Below, in pieces: positions 32,772 through 43,008 of a DNA stretch of 57,499 nt. Both the position numbers and the translations under genes were made by a program. Positions within the stretch are counted from its first letter, which is position 1. Each line of letters starts with the position of its first letter. The DNA is taken from assembly GCA_009785095.1 (NCBI GenBank), contig WQXA01000002.1:1-57499 (forward strand). The letters are read 5' to 3'. The notes beneath the pieces were generated by a model that searched no databases, was not told where the DNA came from, and saw only the letters and a program-made list of their open reading frames with translations. Source of the stretch: Candidatus Saccharimonadota bacterium (GTDB taxonomy: Bacteria > Patescibacteriota > Saccharimonadia > Saccharimonadales > Saccharimonadaceae).

Positions 32772-33832
32772 TTTCCTTCCTTTATGCGGAAGCTTTTGAA
32801 CCCATCGCCGTTCGTTGATCTGGTTGTTTCGCGTGGATTCTCGTTGTCGTATTCTCTATAAACTTTTTCCATCATCGCGGTGAATTCGGGCAGCCACTCG
32901 TCGTACTTTTCATAAATGCGAAAACCGGCTGCGTATGGGTGACCGTCGCCACCAAAGAATTTTGCGACCAAGTGCGACACCGGAATGTTGCTGCGCAGCT
33001 TCCCCGTTAATTTACCATCAGGATAAGTTTTTGCACCAATCGCCACGTCAACGCCGATGACTAGACGCATTTCATCGAGCACCAACATGGTCGGGTTGTA
33101 GTCGTTGGAATATTCCTGGATTTCCTCGAACGGCACGAAAACTAACGCTGTGCGACCGTCGTTATAATACTCAATTCGGTCGATAAGCTGACCTTTGTAC
33201 TTCAAAATTTCTGGTTTTTTCTTCATAAATTCACGCCGTTTCTCCTCGATATCGGCCGGATTGGCACCGAGACGAACCAATTCTGCGCAGGCGGCAAAAC
33301 TTTCCGCGGTCGTGGCGGCGGTGGTCAGGCCCAAACTATCGGCCTGGATAGATATGAACAAATTGGTCGCGGCCGTGGCGTTAATCGTCCACTTTTCTTC
33401 TCGACACAAATCATAAATCAATTCACCAGTAGCCACGGCGGTGTCGCTCATTATGTATTCGGCGTCGAATGGCAAATCTGGTTCGACGCTGACGTGGTGA
33501 TCAAAAACCAATACAGGGTGTGTGTTCAAAAAGTTGGCCGAAGTGGGATTATCTAAAGTTTTGCTGAGCAAGATTTTCGACGAAGTATCGACAATTATAG
33601 CGATGTCGGCATCAGTCGGGAAATCCAAACTGACACGATCCCAACCGACGATATGCCGCAGATAAGTCGGAATTTGCACCGGACAATGCAATGCGACTTC
33701 TTTGCCCATTTCGCCGAAAATTTCCTCCAGCGCTAGAGCCGACCCCAATGAATCACCATCGGGATTTTCGGCTTGGATGACCAAAATCTTCTTGGCGTCG
33801 GCGATTAATTTCCTTTGCGAATCGTTCAACAT
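32768..33832 (-). CDS. DHH-family phosphoesterase (NrnA-like)
   Basis: NPDGDSLGSALALEEIF, VFDHHVS, GGDGHPYAAGFRI. Confidence 0.9.
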   Translation of the reverse strand: MLNDSQRKLIADAKKILVIQAENPDGDSLGSALALEEIFGEMGKEVALHCPVQIPTYLRHIVGWDRVSLDFPTDADIAIIVDTSSKILLSKTLDNPTSANFLNTHPVLVFDHHVSVEPDLPFDAEYIMSDTAVATGELIYDLCREEKWTINATAATNLFISIQADSLGLTTAATTAESFAACAELVRLGANPADIEEKRREFMKKKPEILKYKGQLIDRIEYYNDGRTALVFVPFEEIQEYSNDYNPTMLVLDEMRLVIGVDVAIGAKTYPDGKLTGKLRSNIPVSHLVAKFFGGDGHPYAAGFRIYEKYDEWLPEFTAMMEKVYREYDNENPRETTRSTNGDGFKSFRIKEGK

Positions 33833-33851
33833 ACGAATATTCTACCAGAAA

Positions 33852-34415
33852 CTAGAGTTTTTCGCGAGCGGCCAAACATTCTAAATGCTCGAAAAGTTGC
33901 GAAAAATAAGCATCGCTGTGCGGCACGATCTTTTCTTTTGGATCGTCATCGAGCAGCCAACTTTTTAGCTCCGGCAGAGAGAACCATTTCAAATCGCTAA
34001 CCTCACCGTCATTGAAATTGAATTTCTTATCCCCATAAATCCTGTACAGAAAAACATCACGAATCTCTTCGTATTTGCCAAAATGGTGGTCGGAAAATAT
34101 GTAGTAAAGTTTTTCGCGATCAATTGATAAACCGATTTCCTCGAGAGCCTCACGTACCGCAGCGTCAAGCACGGTCTCGCTGACATTAATTTTACCGGCC
34201 GTTGAAATATCCCAGCAGTTTGGCCAACTAACTTTGCCTGGCGAGCGTAGTTGCAGGAGGATCTCTACGCCCCCGTCCACAACTGGTCGCCAAATCCAAA
34301 CATGCGCCACGCCGCAAATTTTTGCATGATTCGAAAATGCCGATCTATGAAAGCCTCGATTCTTGCTCGCGCCATTGGCGGCAAACTCCTGCCACAATTC
34401 ATCGTCGTGATTCAT
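33852..34415 (-). CDS. NUDIX hydrolase
   Basis: GKINVSETVLDAAVREALEEIGLSID. Confidence 0.88.
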   Translation of the reverse strand: MNHDDELWQEFAANGASKNRGFHRSAFSNHAKICGVAHVWIWRPVVDGGVEILLQLRSPGKVSWPNCWDISTAGKINVSETVLDAAVREALEEIGLSIDREKLYYIFSDHHFGKYEEIRDVFLYRIYGDKKFNFNDGEVSDLKWFSLPELKSWLLDDDPKEKIVPHSDAYFSQLFEHLECLAAREKL

Positions 34416-34437
34416 GCATCTATTGTATAATGGTTGG

Positions 34438-36522
34438 GTGAAAAATAACAGCTTACTGCGATTTCTGAGTTCATGCCGGGGTGTGTTTTTGTTGGGTGCG
34501 TTGGTTGGCGTGATATTTTTTGCCGTGCAATTCGGATTGGCGACTGCGAACCCGCTAGCGACTGATTGGATTTGGCACGGTGTGACACACGATACCGCGC
34601 AGCATTTCATTGGCTGGGAATTTTTCCGCGCGGATTCGACCGGCGCCGTGATTAATGGTTTGGCCTACCCGGAAGGTTTGCCGATTACATTTATGGATGG
34701 GATTCCGCTGTTGGCGTTGCCGTTGAAACTCATAGCAGGAATTTTGCCGGCCGGATTTCAATATTTCGGTCTGTGGGCGCTAGCTTGTTATATCTTACAG
34801 GGCGGCATCGCTGCGGTTTTGGTGCGAAAAATTTGGCGGAAAGTTTTCAAATCACAAATTATTTCCGCTGCTCATTCGACCGGATTTCGCGACGGAAACT
34901 TGACTTCTGAAAATCAGGAATCACGCTCCAGGCATTCGCGCTATCCTGATTTTCAATCAAGGCAAGTTTCCCGGAAATCCGGAGAAATCGCAGACAAAAA
35001 TAATTTGCGCTGCTCGATTTGGCAAATTCTCTTTGTGGTAGCCGGTGCATTAATTTTCGTCCTCGCGTCGATGATGATTGCGCGAACGTTGTACCACCCA
35101 GCGCTGGCGGCGCATTGGCTGATTTTGCTCGGCATATTGTTGGTTTGGGATGCGCCGAAATTTGCGAAATGGTGGAAATCCGTGCTCGTTTGGTCGGCCA
35201 TGCTCGTCGGCGCCGTGTTGATCCACCCGTACTTTTTGCCGATGCTGACTGTAATTATGCTGGTGGCAATGCTGCGGCTCTTGCCGAATAGTTCTTCTGA
35301 GGCTGTACGTAGTTACGACGAGGCGAAAGTGATTTCCCCCGTAACGACGGGCGGAAATCACGTACCGAAGAAGAAACTTTTGGCAAGAGTCGCTGAATCC
35401 GCTATGAGAGTCATAATCCCGATTGCGTTAGCCGGACTAGCTTTTTGGGCAATCGGCGGCTTTGCGCTCGGTTCGGGCGCCGAAATTCGCGATTTGCACG
35501 AGAAAGGATTTAATTTGCTCAGCTTCGCAAATCCCGGCGGTTATTCGATTATCCCGGCCTTTCCCAACGCGTCGAGCTCGCCGGAAACTTTGATGTGGCT
35601 TGGGCTCGGTGTCTGGGCGATGCTGATCGCCGCGGCGATTTTGTGGCGCGGGCGATATAAAAAATCAGTGAAAAATTTGGTAAAGAAATTCAAGAAACAT
35701 CGCGGGCGCAACATCGCCATCGCGGTCGTCGGCTGCGCGCTCCTAGCGTTCGCGATCGGCGTGCGAGTTGATGTCGGGCCGTTGGTGGTGTTCCAATGGG
35801 AACCGCCGGCCAAGATTTACGAGCTCTGGTCAGCATTCCGCGCGGCGGCGCGCGAGGCTTGGCCGTTTTATTATTTGACGATTTTGCTGGTGATTTATTG
35901 GTTTGCCAAAGCTATAAATTGTCATTCCGAACTCGTTTCGGAATCTAAAAAATCTTCGAGTAAGATCCTGGGCGCAGCGTTCGGAACGAACCATCAAGTT
36001 CAGGATGACAAGAAAAAGTTTTTCCGGAAATTCAGAGAGGTCGCAGAACAAAATATTTTTGCAACTGTAGCGGTCTTGTTTTGCGCAGTTTCGGCAATGC
36101 AATTCATCGACATTTGGTTCAGCGAAAAAGCAGTGGCGCGGCGCGAAGGTTTCGCGATCGCCCGCACGGCCGAACCACAATTTCGACCGATGGATATCAA
36201 GGATTTACTGACCACGCAAAAACATTTGGTCATGCTCGACAGTAGTTTTCGTGGCGACCAAAGCGGTACGTATGAAATTGCGCGAACCGCGCTCGCCAAT
36301 AATTTGACGATGAACATTGGTTTCTTTGCGCGGATTCCCGACCCGATTTGGGAACAGCAGACCACCTGGCGCAACAAAGTTTTGCGTGGCAAACTTTCCG
36401 TCGATGACCTGCGCGACTACATCTTCGCAACACGCGACGAGAAAACTGCCAAAAAAATCGCCAAACATTATAGAGTCGAAAAACGTGAGAATTTCTGGTT
36501 TATAATAAAATATGAGGAGTAA
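34438..36522 (+). CDS. Large multi-TM membrane protein with repeat insertions
   Basis: Long hydrophobic ORF; three palindromic repeats within the frame. Confidence 0.75.
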   Translation: MKNNSLLRFLSSCRGVFLLGALVGVIFFAVQFGLATANPLATDWIWHGVTHDTAQHFIGWEFFRADSTGAVINGLAYPEGLPITFMDGIPLLALPLKLIAGILPAGFQYFGLWALACYILQGGIAAVLVRKIWRKVFKSQIISAAHSTGFRDGNLTSENQESRSRHSRYPDFQSRQVSRKSGEIADKNNLRCSIWQILFVVAGALIFVLASMMIARTLYHPALAAHWLILLGILLVWDAPKFAKWWKSVLVWSAMLVGAVLIHPYFLPMLTVIMLVAMLRLLPNSSSEAVRSYDEAKVISPVTTGGNHVPKKKLLARVAESAMRVIIPIALAGLAFWAIGGFALGSGAEIRDLHEKGFNLLSFANPGGYSIIPAFPNASSSPETLMWLGLGVWAMLIAAAILWRGRYKKSVKNLVKKFKKHRGRNIAIAVVGCALLAFAIGVRVDVGPLVVFQWEPPAKIYELWSAFRAAAREAWPFYYLTILLVIYWFAKAINCHSELVSESKKSSSKILGAAFGTNHQVQDDKKKFFRKFREVAEQNIFATVAVLFCAVSAMQFIDIWFSEKAVARREGFAIARTAEPQFRPMDIKDLLTTQKHLVMLDSSFRGDQSGTYEIARTALANNLTMNIGFFARIPDPIWEQQTTWRNKVLRGKLSVDDLRDYIFATRDEKTAKKIAKHYRVEKRENFWFIIKYEE
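34880..34995. repeat. Dispersed palindromic element, copy A (inside CDS)
   Basis: GATTTCGCGACGGAAACTTGACTTCTGAAAATCAGGAATCACGCTCCAGGCATTCGCGCTATCCTGATTTTCAATCAAGGCAAGTTTCCCGGAAATCCGGAGAAATCGC; aligns to copy at 51170-51285. Confidence 0.8.
35305..35368. repeat. Palindromic element inside CDS
   Basis: GTACGT...GTGATTTCCcccgtaacgacgggcGGAAATCACGTAC. Confidence 0.55.
35928..36010. repeat. Palindromic element inside CDS
   Basis: TTGTCATTCCGAACTCG...GAACCATCAAGTTCAGGATGACAAG; encodes CHSELVSESKKSSSKILGAAFGTNHQVQDDKKK. Confidence 0.7.
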
Positions 36523-36523
36523 A

Positions 36524-36895
36524 ATGAAGAGTAATTCTTTTGAAGTTTATCGTGATCCAAAGCTAGGCGCGATCTTCTATTTTAGCCAGTGTGACGAAAA
36601 TCTGACGACGGGAGTTCTGTTTCTGCCACCACATACGGAGCTAACGAAACATAATCGCCCGCTCGCTTTTGAAAACCTGATCCAGATTTCCGGCAAATGT
36701 GTCATGAAAGTTTTCGATGACAACGATCGTGTGACCGAGTATCCGCTGTCGGTCGGCGATACGCTGCGCATGGATCGGGGGCAATGGCACATTCACGCCA
36801 ACCCACACGACGAGGCTTCCCTAACGATTTTCAAAATTGAGGGCGACATCACCGCGATCGTGCAAGCGATCCGTGAGAGTTGTGAAAAGTTGTAG
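36524..36895 (+). CDS. Cupin-like protein
   Basis: LPPHTELTKHNRP...LRMDRGQWHIHANPHDEASLTIFKIEGD. Confidence 0.65.
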   Translation: MKSNSFEVYRDPKLGAIFYFSQCDENLTTGVLFLPPHTELTKHNRPLAFENLIQISGKCVMKVFDDNDRVTEYPLSVGDTLRMDRGQWHIHANPHDEASLTIFKIEGDITAIVQAIRESCEKL

Positions 36896-36920
36896 CCAAA
36901 ATATTTTCGCGGCGACTAGA

Positions 36921-39860
36921 CTATGGGCGGGGATCTTTCATTGAATCTATCAAAGCTCCCATACTCAACTTGATAGCTCCAAAGCCATCTTGTTCATCTA
37001 GTCTAAGGAAAGTATATTTTTTGCCGTGCGCAGACAGTATTCTCTCCAGTTCTATTTCTGCGACTATGTCTGGCCCGCAGCCCATCGATGACAGGTGTAC
37101 AAATTCGAGTTGATCCGGATATTTGCAGACCGCACTGGCCGCACGGTACAAATGTGTCGGCAAAGCCCACTGATCTCTTACGTTTAGCTGCGGTGGGTCG
37201 GCAAGATGGCTTATAGAATCAGCCGTCAGCACCCCGTAGCCCATGGAGCGAATAATATCTGGCGCCAAGTGATGAACCAGCGGATCAATTTGATAGGGAC
37301 GACAGGCCAGCACTATGGCGCGCTTGCCACTATCTCGTAACGACTGCAAGGCGTCCTCGCCGGCTTGTTTGAGATCAGCCTCAAATCGGTCTTGTTCTTG
37401 CCAGGCATATTCAACAGCGGCACCGATTTCTTTTTTCGACAATCTATACCCTTGACCTTTCAAAGTTTCACGCAGCTCGCGTGCAAACTCTTTTTTATCC
37501 AGCAGCGACATGCTGGGATTTAGAAAAGGTATTTCGGACGTGCGGACTTCATGAATATTATCGGCAATACGGATTGGAGTTCCGGAAACGAGCGGGCAGC
37601 TGTAACTGTCGCGCATGCCAGCAAAAGGTGGTCGTCCCCATCGACACGATGGCATGAAAACAAAATCTACGTCGCTCTTGGCCAGCTCAATAACATGGCT
37701 GTGTGACAACTTTTCCGGGAAACAATCGTTGTCTCCCAATATAGTATGAGCACTTTCCAGTTGCGCCTTTTCATTCGATTCGGACGACAGGACAACCCGA
37801 AATCCCAGCCTGGTGAAAGCTTCGCAAAATAGCGGGAAATTTTTATACATATCCAAGGCGCGTGGTATACCAACAGTTCCGCGCTGATTAGGACCCTTTG
37901 GCTCCATATCTCTATCGAACAACAGTTGATAATTAAGGTTGAATAAATCTGGCAGACTCGGATCAATGCGCTCCCTGATCGAAGCGACGTGATCGATTGA
38001 GATTTCAACACCGCCGAGCTCCGTAGCTGGTAGGAGACTTGATCTGTGATCACTCTCAGTTCCCTTTTCCATGGCCATTACAGCCGCCCCGTAGGCACCC
38101 ATAATTCCTGATAAACCGCCTGATGGACGAATGACCGGCATGCCCAGTTGATTCTCGAACGCCGCCAGCAAGGCATCATTAAGGAACGTGCCGCCCTGGA
38201 CCAATATCGGCCTACCCTCTAGAGCTTCCTGGAACTTCGCGCCCGCGTGCACTTCACGCCTGGCTATGTTCCTGGCCAGTCCACATATTAGCCCAGCCGC
38301 AATATCCTCAGCAGGAACATTCTTCTGTAGAAGCCCACGCATAGCAGATGTAAATAATATTGTGCATCGTTCATTAACGCTGGCTGGATGCTGCGCATTG
38401 AGTGCCATTTCTGATATTTCCTTAACTGATTTACCAAACAACAGTGTCGCGGCATCCTCCAAGAAAGATCCGCTGCCAGACGAACATATTTCGTTTTTGC
38501 GTGTAGTGTAGCCATTCTCGTCGCACATCATCACCTTGACATCTTTGCCGCCAACGTCTACCACGCAACCAACATCTGGGGCCAAGGTTTTGGCGGCCTT
38601 GTGATGAGCCGACATTTCGACTACGTATTCATCGGCCTTGAACGCCCGTACTGCAATATCTTCGCCACCGTAACCAGTCGCCACTGTATAGGTAATATGA
38701 GATGAGTCTGGTATAACCTCATACAGATCCGCAAGTACATTAGCTAGAGCGGTTTTTATATCAGCTTTGTTACTAAAATAGCTATCGTGGACAATTTGGC
38801 CGCGTTTGTTCAGCAGCACAATTTTTATCGTCGTCGATCCGGCGTCAATGCCCAGGAAAAGTTTCGGTGTGAACTCATCAGAGCGCTCGGCCGTTACATC
38901 ACTATTGTGACGCTCCAAGAAAGCTGCTCGATCTTCTGGCCCAGCAAATATCGGCGGTAGCTGATCATATGACCCGCGAATGTTAATACTTTCGGCCAAT
39001 CTGGCTTGCAGTGCCCCAAAAGCTATCGTGGTCGAGCTGCCCAACGCCGCGCCTAGCGCGGGATAATATAAAGCCTCTTCGGTCGGCCGCACGATCTCGG
39101 CACCTGGTGATTGCATGGAAATTATTTCCTCAAATGCTCGACTTAGTTCTGGGGAATAATACAGCGCACCACCAGCCATTTGAACTCTTCGTCCATCAAT
39201 CGGAGTACCTTTAGCTAGCTGCATAGTTTGCCCCGCCACGCCATAGAACGCTGACTTCGCTAGTTGCGGCAATGAATATCCCAGATTAGATGATTCCTGT
39301 ATGGCATTTCTGAGAAACACACCGCAACGATAACCGGTCGGGAGCAACTCGCCATCATCCGGCCACTCTCTGGCAAGCTGATTGAGGCCAGCCACATCTG
39401 TACCCATACGCGAAGCTACCTGTTCTATGATGCTGCCGGTTCCGGCAGCACAGGTCAAATTCATAGTCGGATCGATGCGAACCAGATCACCTTCCTCATC
39501 ATAGGTCACTCTGACGATCTTTGAATCTTCACCGCCCAGTTCAATGTAAGTTGTCACGCCCGGGAAAAAACTATTCCTAAAAAGTGCTTCGGTAGCCTTG
39601 AGCTCCTGGGTGAATGGCACGCCAATTTGTTCCGCTAGCACCTTGGCGCCAGTACCAGTCATAGCCACAGTCACCATTTGATCCGGTGTGACCAGGTTGC
39701 CAGTCACCATACTGGCCAGATCCCTGGACAGCGTAGCGCGATTATCAGCATTGTGGCGGCCGTAATTTTCATGAATGACATTGCCATCGGGCCCCACTAA
39801 TACCTCCTTGGCTGTCGTAGAGCCCAAATCTATTCCCAGTCGCAGGTGGTCTGCCATCAA
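36921..39860 (-). CDS. Double BadF/BcrA/HgdC-type activase ATPase with C-terminal acyl-CoA dehydratase-associated domain
   Basis: Two ASKHA copies: LGIDLGSTTAKEVLVG and LGIDAGSTTIKIVLLN; VDVGGKDVKVMMCD; CRWGRPPFAG. Confidence 0.85.
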   Translation of the reverse strand: MMADHLRLGIDLGSTTAKEVLVGPDGNVIHENYGRHNADNRATLSRDLASMVTGNLVTPDQMVTVAMTGTGAKVLAEQIGVPFTQELKATEALFRNSFFPGVTTYIELGGEDSKIVRVTYDEEGDLVRIDPTMNLTCAAGTGSIIEQVASRMGTDVAGLNQLAREWPDDGELLPTGYRCGVFLRNAIQESSNLGYSLPQLAKSAFYGVAGQTMQLAKGTPIDGRRVQMAGGALYYSPELSRAFEEIISMQSPGAEIVRPTEEALYYPALGAALGSSTTIAFGALQARLAESINIRGSYDQLPPIFAGPEDRAAFLERHNSDVTAERSDEFTPKLFLGIDAGSTTIKIVLLNKRGQIVHDSYFSNKADIKTALANVLADLYEVIPDSSHITYTVATGYGGEDIAVRAFKADEYVVEMSAHHKAAKTLAPDVGCVVDVGGKDVKVMMCDENGYTTRKNEICSSGSGSFLEDAATLLFGKSVKEISEMALNAQHPASVNERCTILFTSAMRGLLQKNVPAEDIAAGLICGLARNIARREVHAGAKFQEALEGRPILVQGGTFLNDALLAAFENQLGMPVIRPSGGLSGIMGAYGAAVMAMEKGTESDHRSSLLPATELGGVEISIDHVASIRERIDPSLPDLFNLNYQLLFDRDMEPKGPNQRGTVGIPRALDMYKNFPLFCEAFTRLGFRVVLSSESNEKAQLESAHTILGDNDCFPEKLSHSHVIELAKSDVDFVFMPSCRWGRPPFAGMRDSYSCPLVSGTPIRIADNIHEVRTSEIPFLNPSMSLLDKKEFARELRETLKGQGYRLSKKEIGAAVEYAWQEQDRFEADLKQAGEDALQSLRDSGKRAIVLACRPYQIDPLVHHLAPDIIRSMGYGVLTADSISHLADPPQLNVRDQWALPTHLYRAASAVCKYPDQLEFVHLSSMGCGPDIVAEIELERILSAHGKKYTFLRLDEQDGFGAIKLSMGALIDSMKDPRP

Positions 39861-41179
39861 TTATTCTCCCCCAGGCCAATCACCCGACTGAGAACATGGG
39901 TACCTTCCAGGTCTTCGATACGCCGTTCGACAAGTTGAATGTTAACATCCGGATAAAGTTCTTTGATGCGAGCGATTGGTGACATAGCTGCCACTTTGCC
40001 AGCCAGGCAGCTATAAGGCTGAATGATGACTATGTGCTTGACGCCGTTTTCGATAGCTTCAACAATTTCTGCTGATAGCAGCGGACCTTCGCCGCCCGAC
40101 CACTCACCTCGAATCATCCTTTTCTGGTACATGTCCATGAATTTGACATGGGGTTCAAAGTGTTTGGATTTTCTCATGGCGCGTCGAACCGGCGCCCGAT
40201 ATCGCTCAATAAGATGAATCGCCAGCTCAGCCATCACACTATAGCCAAGTGGTGTGCGAAACGCTTTCCGCCTGTGAATGTTACCAGCAATAGATTACAT
40301 AAAGAAATTCAACATATCCGGCAGCTCTACTTCGCGGCCGATGTCTTCGAGTCTTTCAACAATATGATAGTTATAATCTGCCTGATAATTAGCAAATATC
40401 TCCCCTATGACAAGAGTCTTGTCCTTGGGAGTAACCCCCCCCCTGCGCTCTAAACCATCAAAACTGTCAACTATGTATTTGATAGCGGCGACATATTCTC
40501 GCCAGCCCCTAGTGGCAATAATACCTAGACGACCCTGCATTCGACTGAGACGCTCTTTGAGCCCCTCAATACACTCTACAGTGAGCCTATCTGTTGAGCC
40601 TGGTTCGACTTCATATGGCCGCGTGCTGTTGGCGCATTGCTGTAGGGTATCAGCAAGGATAGTAGCCTTGGCTAGCCCAAAAAACATATCTAGGGACGGT
40701 ATCATTCTTGTGGTGCGACGGCTGCCTCCATCATTAAGTGATGGCGGCACCAAATCCATGTCGTTATCGCCTGGCACGAGGGATAACAGCATCAGATCCA
40801 TGTCGACGTTGGCTTCATCCAGACCGTTGCCTATAATGAACGAGTAGTTTGAGGCGCGGCATGGACCGCCAGTCGCCGTAATTAAGGCTACCCTTTCCTT
40901 GCCGTCCAAATTCTTAGAATGATGATCTAATAGGGCACCGGCAACAGCCGTAGCTGGTCCACAAATCTCTATTGGCATGTGATCCAGACCACGCTGAATA
41001 GCTGTGGCACCGATAGCATTTTCCACCTCAACTGCGTTAAAGCCAGCTTGCCTTAGCAGCTCAGTATACAGCGGCATAGTGTACGGATTCATTGGAGGAA
41101 CTAAATACTCAACTCCGTCCCTGGGCTGGGTCGGTTCCCCTAGAAATTTTTTTGATAGTTTAGCTATTATTTCGTACAA
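39857..41179 (-). CDS. 2-hydroxyacyl-CoA dehydratase-like subunit, interrupted by in-frame TAA at 40295-40297
   Basis: Two ORFs (41179..40295 and 40237..39857) in the same frame; MPIEICGPATAVAGALLDHH and IIQPYSCLAGKVAAMSPIARIKELYP. Confidence 0.65.
40435..40443 (-). repeat. G9 (coding strand) homopolymer tract in dehydratase-like CDS
   Basis: GAGCGCAGGGGGGGGGTTACTCCC on coding strand. Confidence 0.95.
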
Positions 41180-41233
41180 CCTTTCAATCAGACGACACTA
41201 GAGCCAGTCTGTTTCCTCACAAATACCATATCA

Positions 41234-41262
41234 ATAATAAATGTTATCTCAGGGTTTGTCAA
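41234..41262 (-). promoter_or_regulatory. Sigma70-like promoter of dehydratase/activase operon
   Basis: TTGACA-17-TATTAT on reverse strand. Confidence 0.7.
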
Positions 41263-41314
41263 TATTTCCGATATCTATGTTTCTTAGGATGCGACAAGTG
41301 GTTCGAGCAGATAA

Positions 41315-41947
41315 TCATCTTGCCGGCGGGTTGTTGCGAATCTTGCCATTGGACGCCGCTTTCGTCTCGTCATAATCAGCGACGAACCAGTCAAAAACTT
41401 GCTTGTAAAGATCCTTCACTAAAGGTGATGCATTTTCAACTTGTTTGCCATGCACTTGGCGCACTTGCTCAAGCAGAATCCCTTGCTCGTAATATGATCG
41501 ACAATAATCAAGCCTGCCCTGAATTAATACTTGCATCTTGTCCACCGACCACACAAACAGAGCCTCATCGTCCGAGCGCGCTTCGTAATCGCGCATGATC
41601 GCGACGAGATCCGGAAAATCAACCTTCATTTCTTTTTCAATTCGCGCCAAAGATTTAGCCTCGCGCCGCTTCTTCTCAGCACGCAGCTCCGGGCTGGCAT
41701 AGGCGTTAATATCACCAGCATAAATCTCGACAATATCGTGCGCCAACGCATATTTCAAAATTTTGCCAAGGTCTAGGTCGAGGTTCAAATCCTCATAAAT
41801 CTGCCAAGCCAAGAAAGCCACGCTAGCGCTGTGATGCAGGTCGCTCTCATCTTCGTCGAGGCCGGGCATGTAAACCGATCGCCGAATTCTCGAAAAGTCG
41901 TTGATTAGTTTTTGCAGATTAAGCAGTTTGGCGGGAGGAGGCGTCAT
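41315..41947 (-). CDS. HD-domain phosphohydrolase (YfbR-like)
   Basis: LHHSASVAFLAWQIYEDL, YALAHDIVEIYAGDI. Confidence 0.85.
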   Translation of the reverse strand: MTPPPAKLLNLQKLINDFSRIRRSVYMPGLDEDESDLHHSASVAFLAWQIYEDLNLDLDLGKILKYALAHDIVEIYAGDINAYASPELRAEKKRREAKSLARIEKEMKVDFPDLVAIMRDYEARSDDEALFVWSVDKMQVLIQGRLDYCRSYYEQGILLEQVRQVHGKQVENASPLVKDLYKQVFDWFVADYDETKAASNGKIRNNPPAR

Positions 41948-42652
41948 TTATAACTCCTGCCTACCCTTCAACGCATGCGACAAAGTAATCTGATCAGCGT
42001 ATTCGAGGTCGACACCGATCGGCAAGCCGCGCGCCAGGCGGGTGATTTTCAGTGGTTCTCGCGGTGGCGCATTATCGTCATTGCGAGGCGATTTATCGCC
42101 GTGGCAATCCATAGATTGCTTCGCGTTGCTCGCAATGACGGTGAGATCGGCTTCTTCTAGCTGTTTCTGAATGTAGAGCGCGGTCGATTCACCCTCGACG
42201 CTGGCGTTGGTGGCGAGGATGACTTCGCGAACGTCGTCGTCCTTTAACCGCTGAATCAGCTCAGGAATATGTAATTGCTCCGGCCCGACACCGTCAATTG
42301 GCGAAATGGCACCGCCCAACACGTGATAAGTGCCGCGGAATTGACCAGTATTTTCGAGCGCCAAAACGTCAAACGGCTCCTCGACGATGGCGACGAGTTG
42401 GCGGTTGCGCTGCGGATCGTCGTAAAGCGGTGAAATCTCCTGCCCGGAATTGATCAACGCAAAAGTTTTCGGGCATTGTTTGATCCGGCCGTGTAAATTT
42501 TCCAAAGCTGCCGCCAATTTCCGCGCGTCGCCGGCTGATTTTTTCAAAACCGCATAGGCATAGCGCTCGGCCGTGCGGGCGCCGACACCAGGCAACGACC
42601 CGAACGCCTCGATGAGGTCGGTCAATGCCTTCGGGAGTGCAGAATTCTGCAT
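41948..42652 (-). CDS. recR: Recombination protein RecR with an in-frame repeat insertion
   Basis: ALTDLIEAFGSLPGVGARTAERYA, YHVLGGAISPIDGVGPEQL, RLARGLPIGVDLEYADQITLSHAL. Confidence 0.93.
   Translation of the reverse strand: MQNSALPKALTDLIEAFGSLPGVGARTAERYAYAVLKKSAGDARKLAAALENLHGRIKQCPKTFALINSGQEISPLYDDPQRNRQLVAIVEEPFDVLALENTGQFRGTYHVLGGAISPIDGVGPEQLHIPELIQRLKDDDVREVILATNASVEGESTALYIQKQLEEADLTVIASNAKQSMDCHGDKSPRNDDNAPPREPLKITRLARGLPIGVDLEYADQITLSHALKGRQEL
42068..42145. repeat. Palindromic element inside recR
   Basis: TCGTCATTGCGAGGCGATTTATCGCCGTGGCAATCCATAGATTGCTTCGCGTTGCTCGCAATGACG; same family as 28331-28407. Confidence 0.8.
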
Positions 42653-42655
42653 ATT

Positions 42656-42952
42656 TTACATTCCCAACGAGCCCAAATTCCCCATGAGCGGTTTCATTTT
42701 CTCGGCGGCGACTTCTTGGGCTTCTTTCAAACCATCGCGGACGGCGGCCTTGATCCAGCCTTCCAACTCGGCGATATTGCCAAGATCGATCAGCTCCGGA
42801 TCTAGTTTGACATCGACGATTTTTATTTCGCCATTGATCTGAATCACAACAGCGCCGTCGCCGGCCTCAACCTCGACCACTTCCCTGGCGAGTTCTTTTT
42901 GCGCCTTTTTCAGCTTCATCACCAGCGCCATTTGATCTTTCATTCCAGGCAT
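42656..42952 (-). CDS. YbaB/EbfC family nucleoid-associated protein
   Basis: Position next to recR; VEAGDGAVVIQINGEIKIVDVKLDPEL. Confidence 0.9.
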   Translation of the reverse strand: MPGMKDQMALVMKLKKAQKELAREVVEVEAGDGAVVIQINGEIKIVDVKLDPELIDLGNIAELEGWIKAAVRDGLKEAQEVAAEKMKPLMGNLGSLGM

Positions 42953-43008
42953 AAATCCTCCTCTTATATTTACCTACACATTGTACCATATGATACAATG
43001 GTCGAGCA

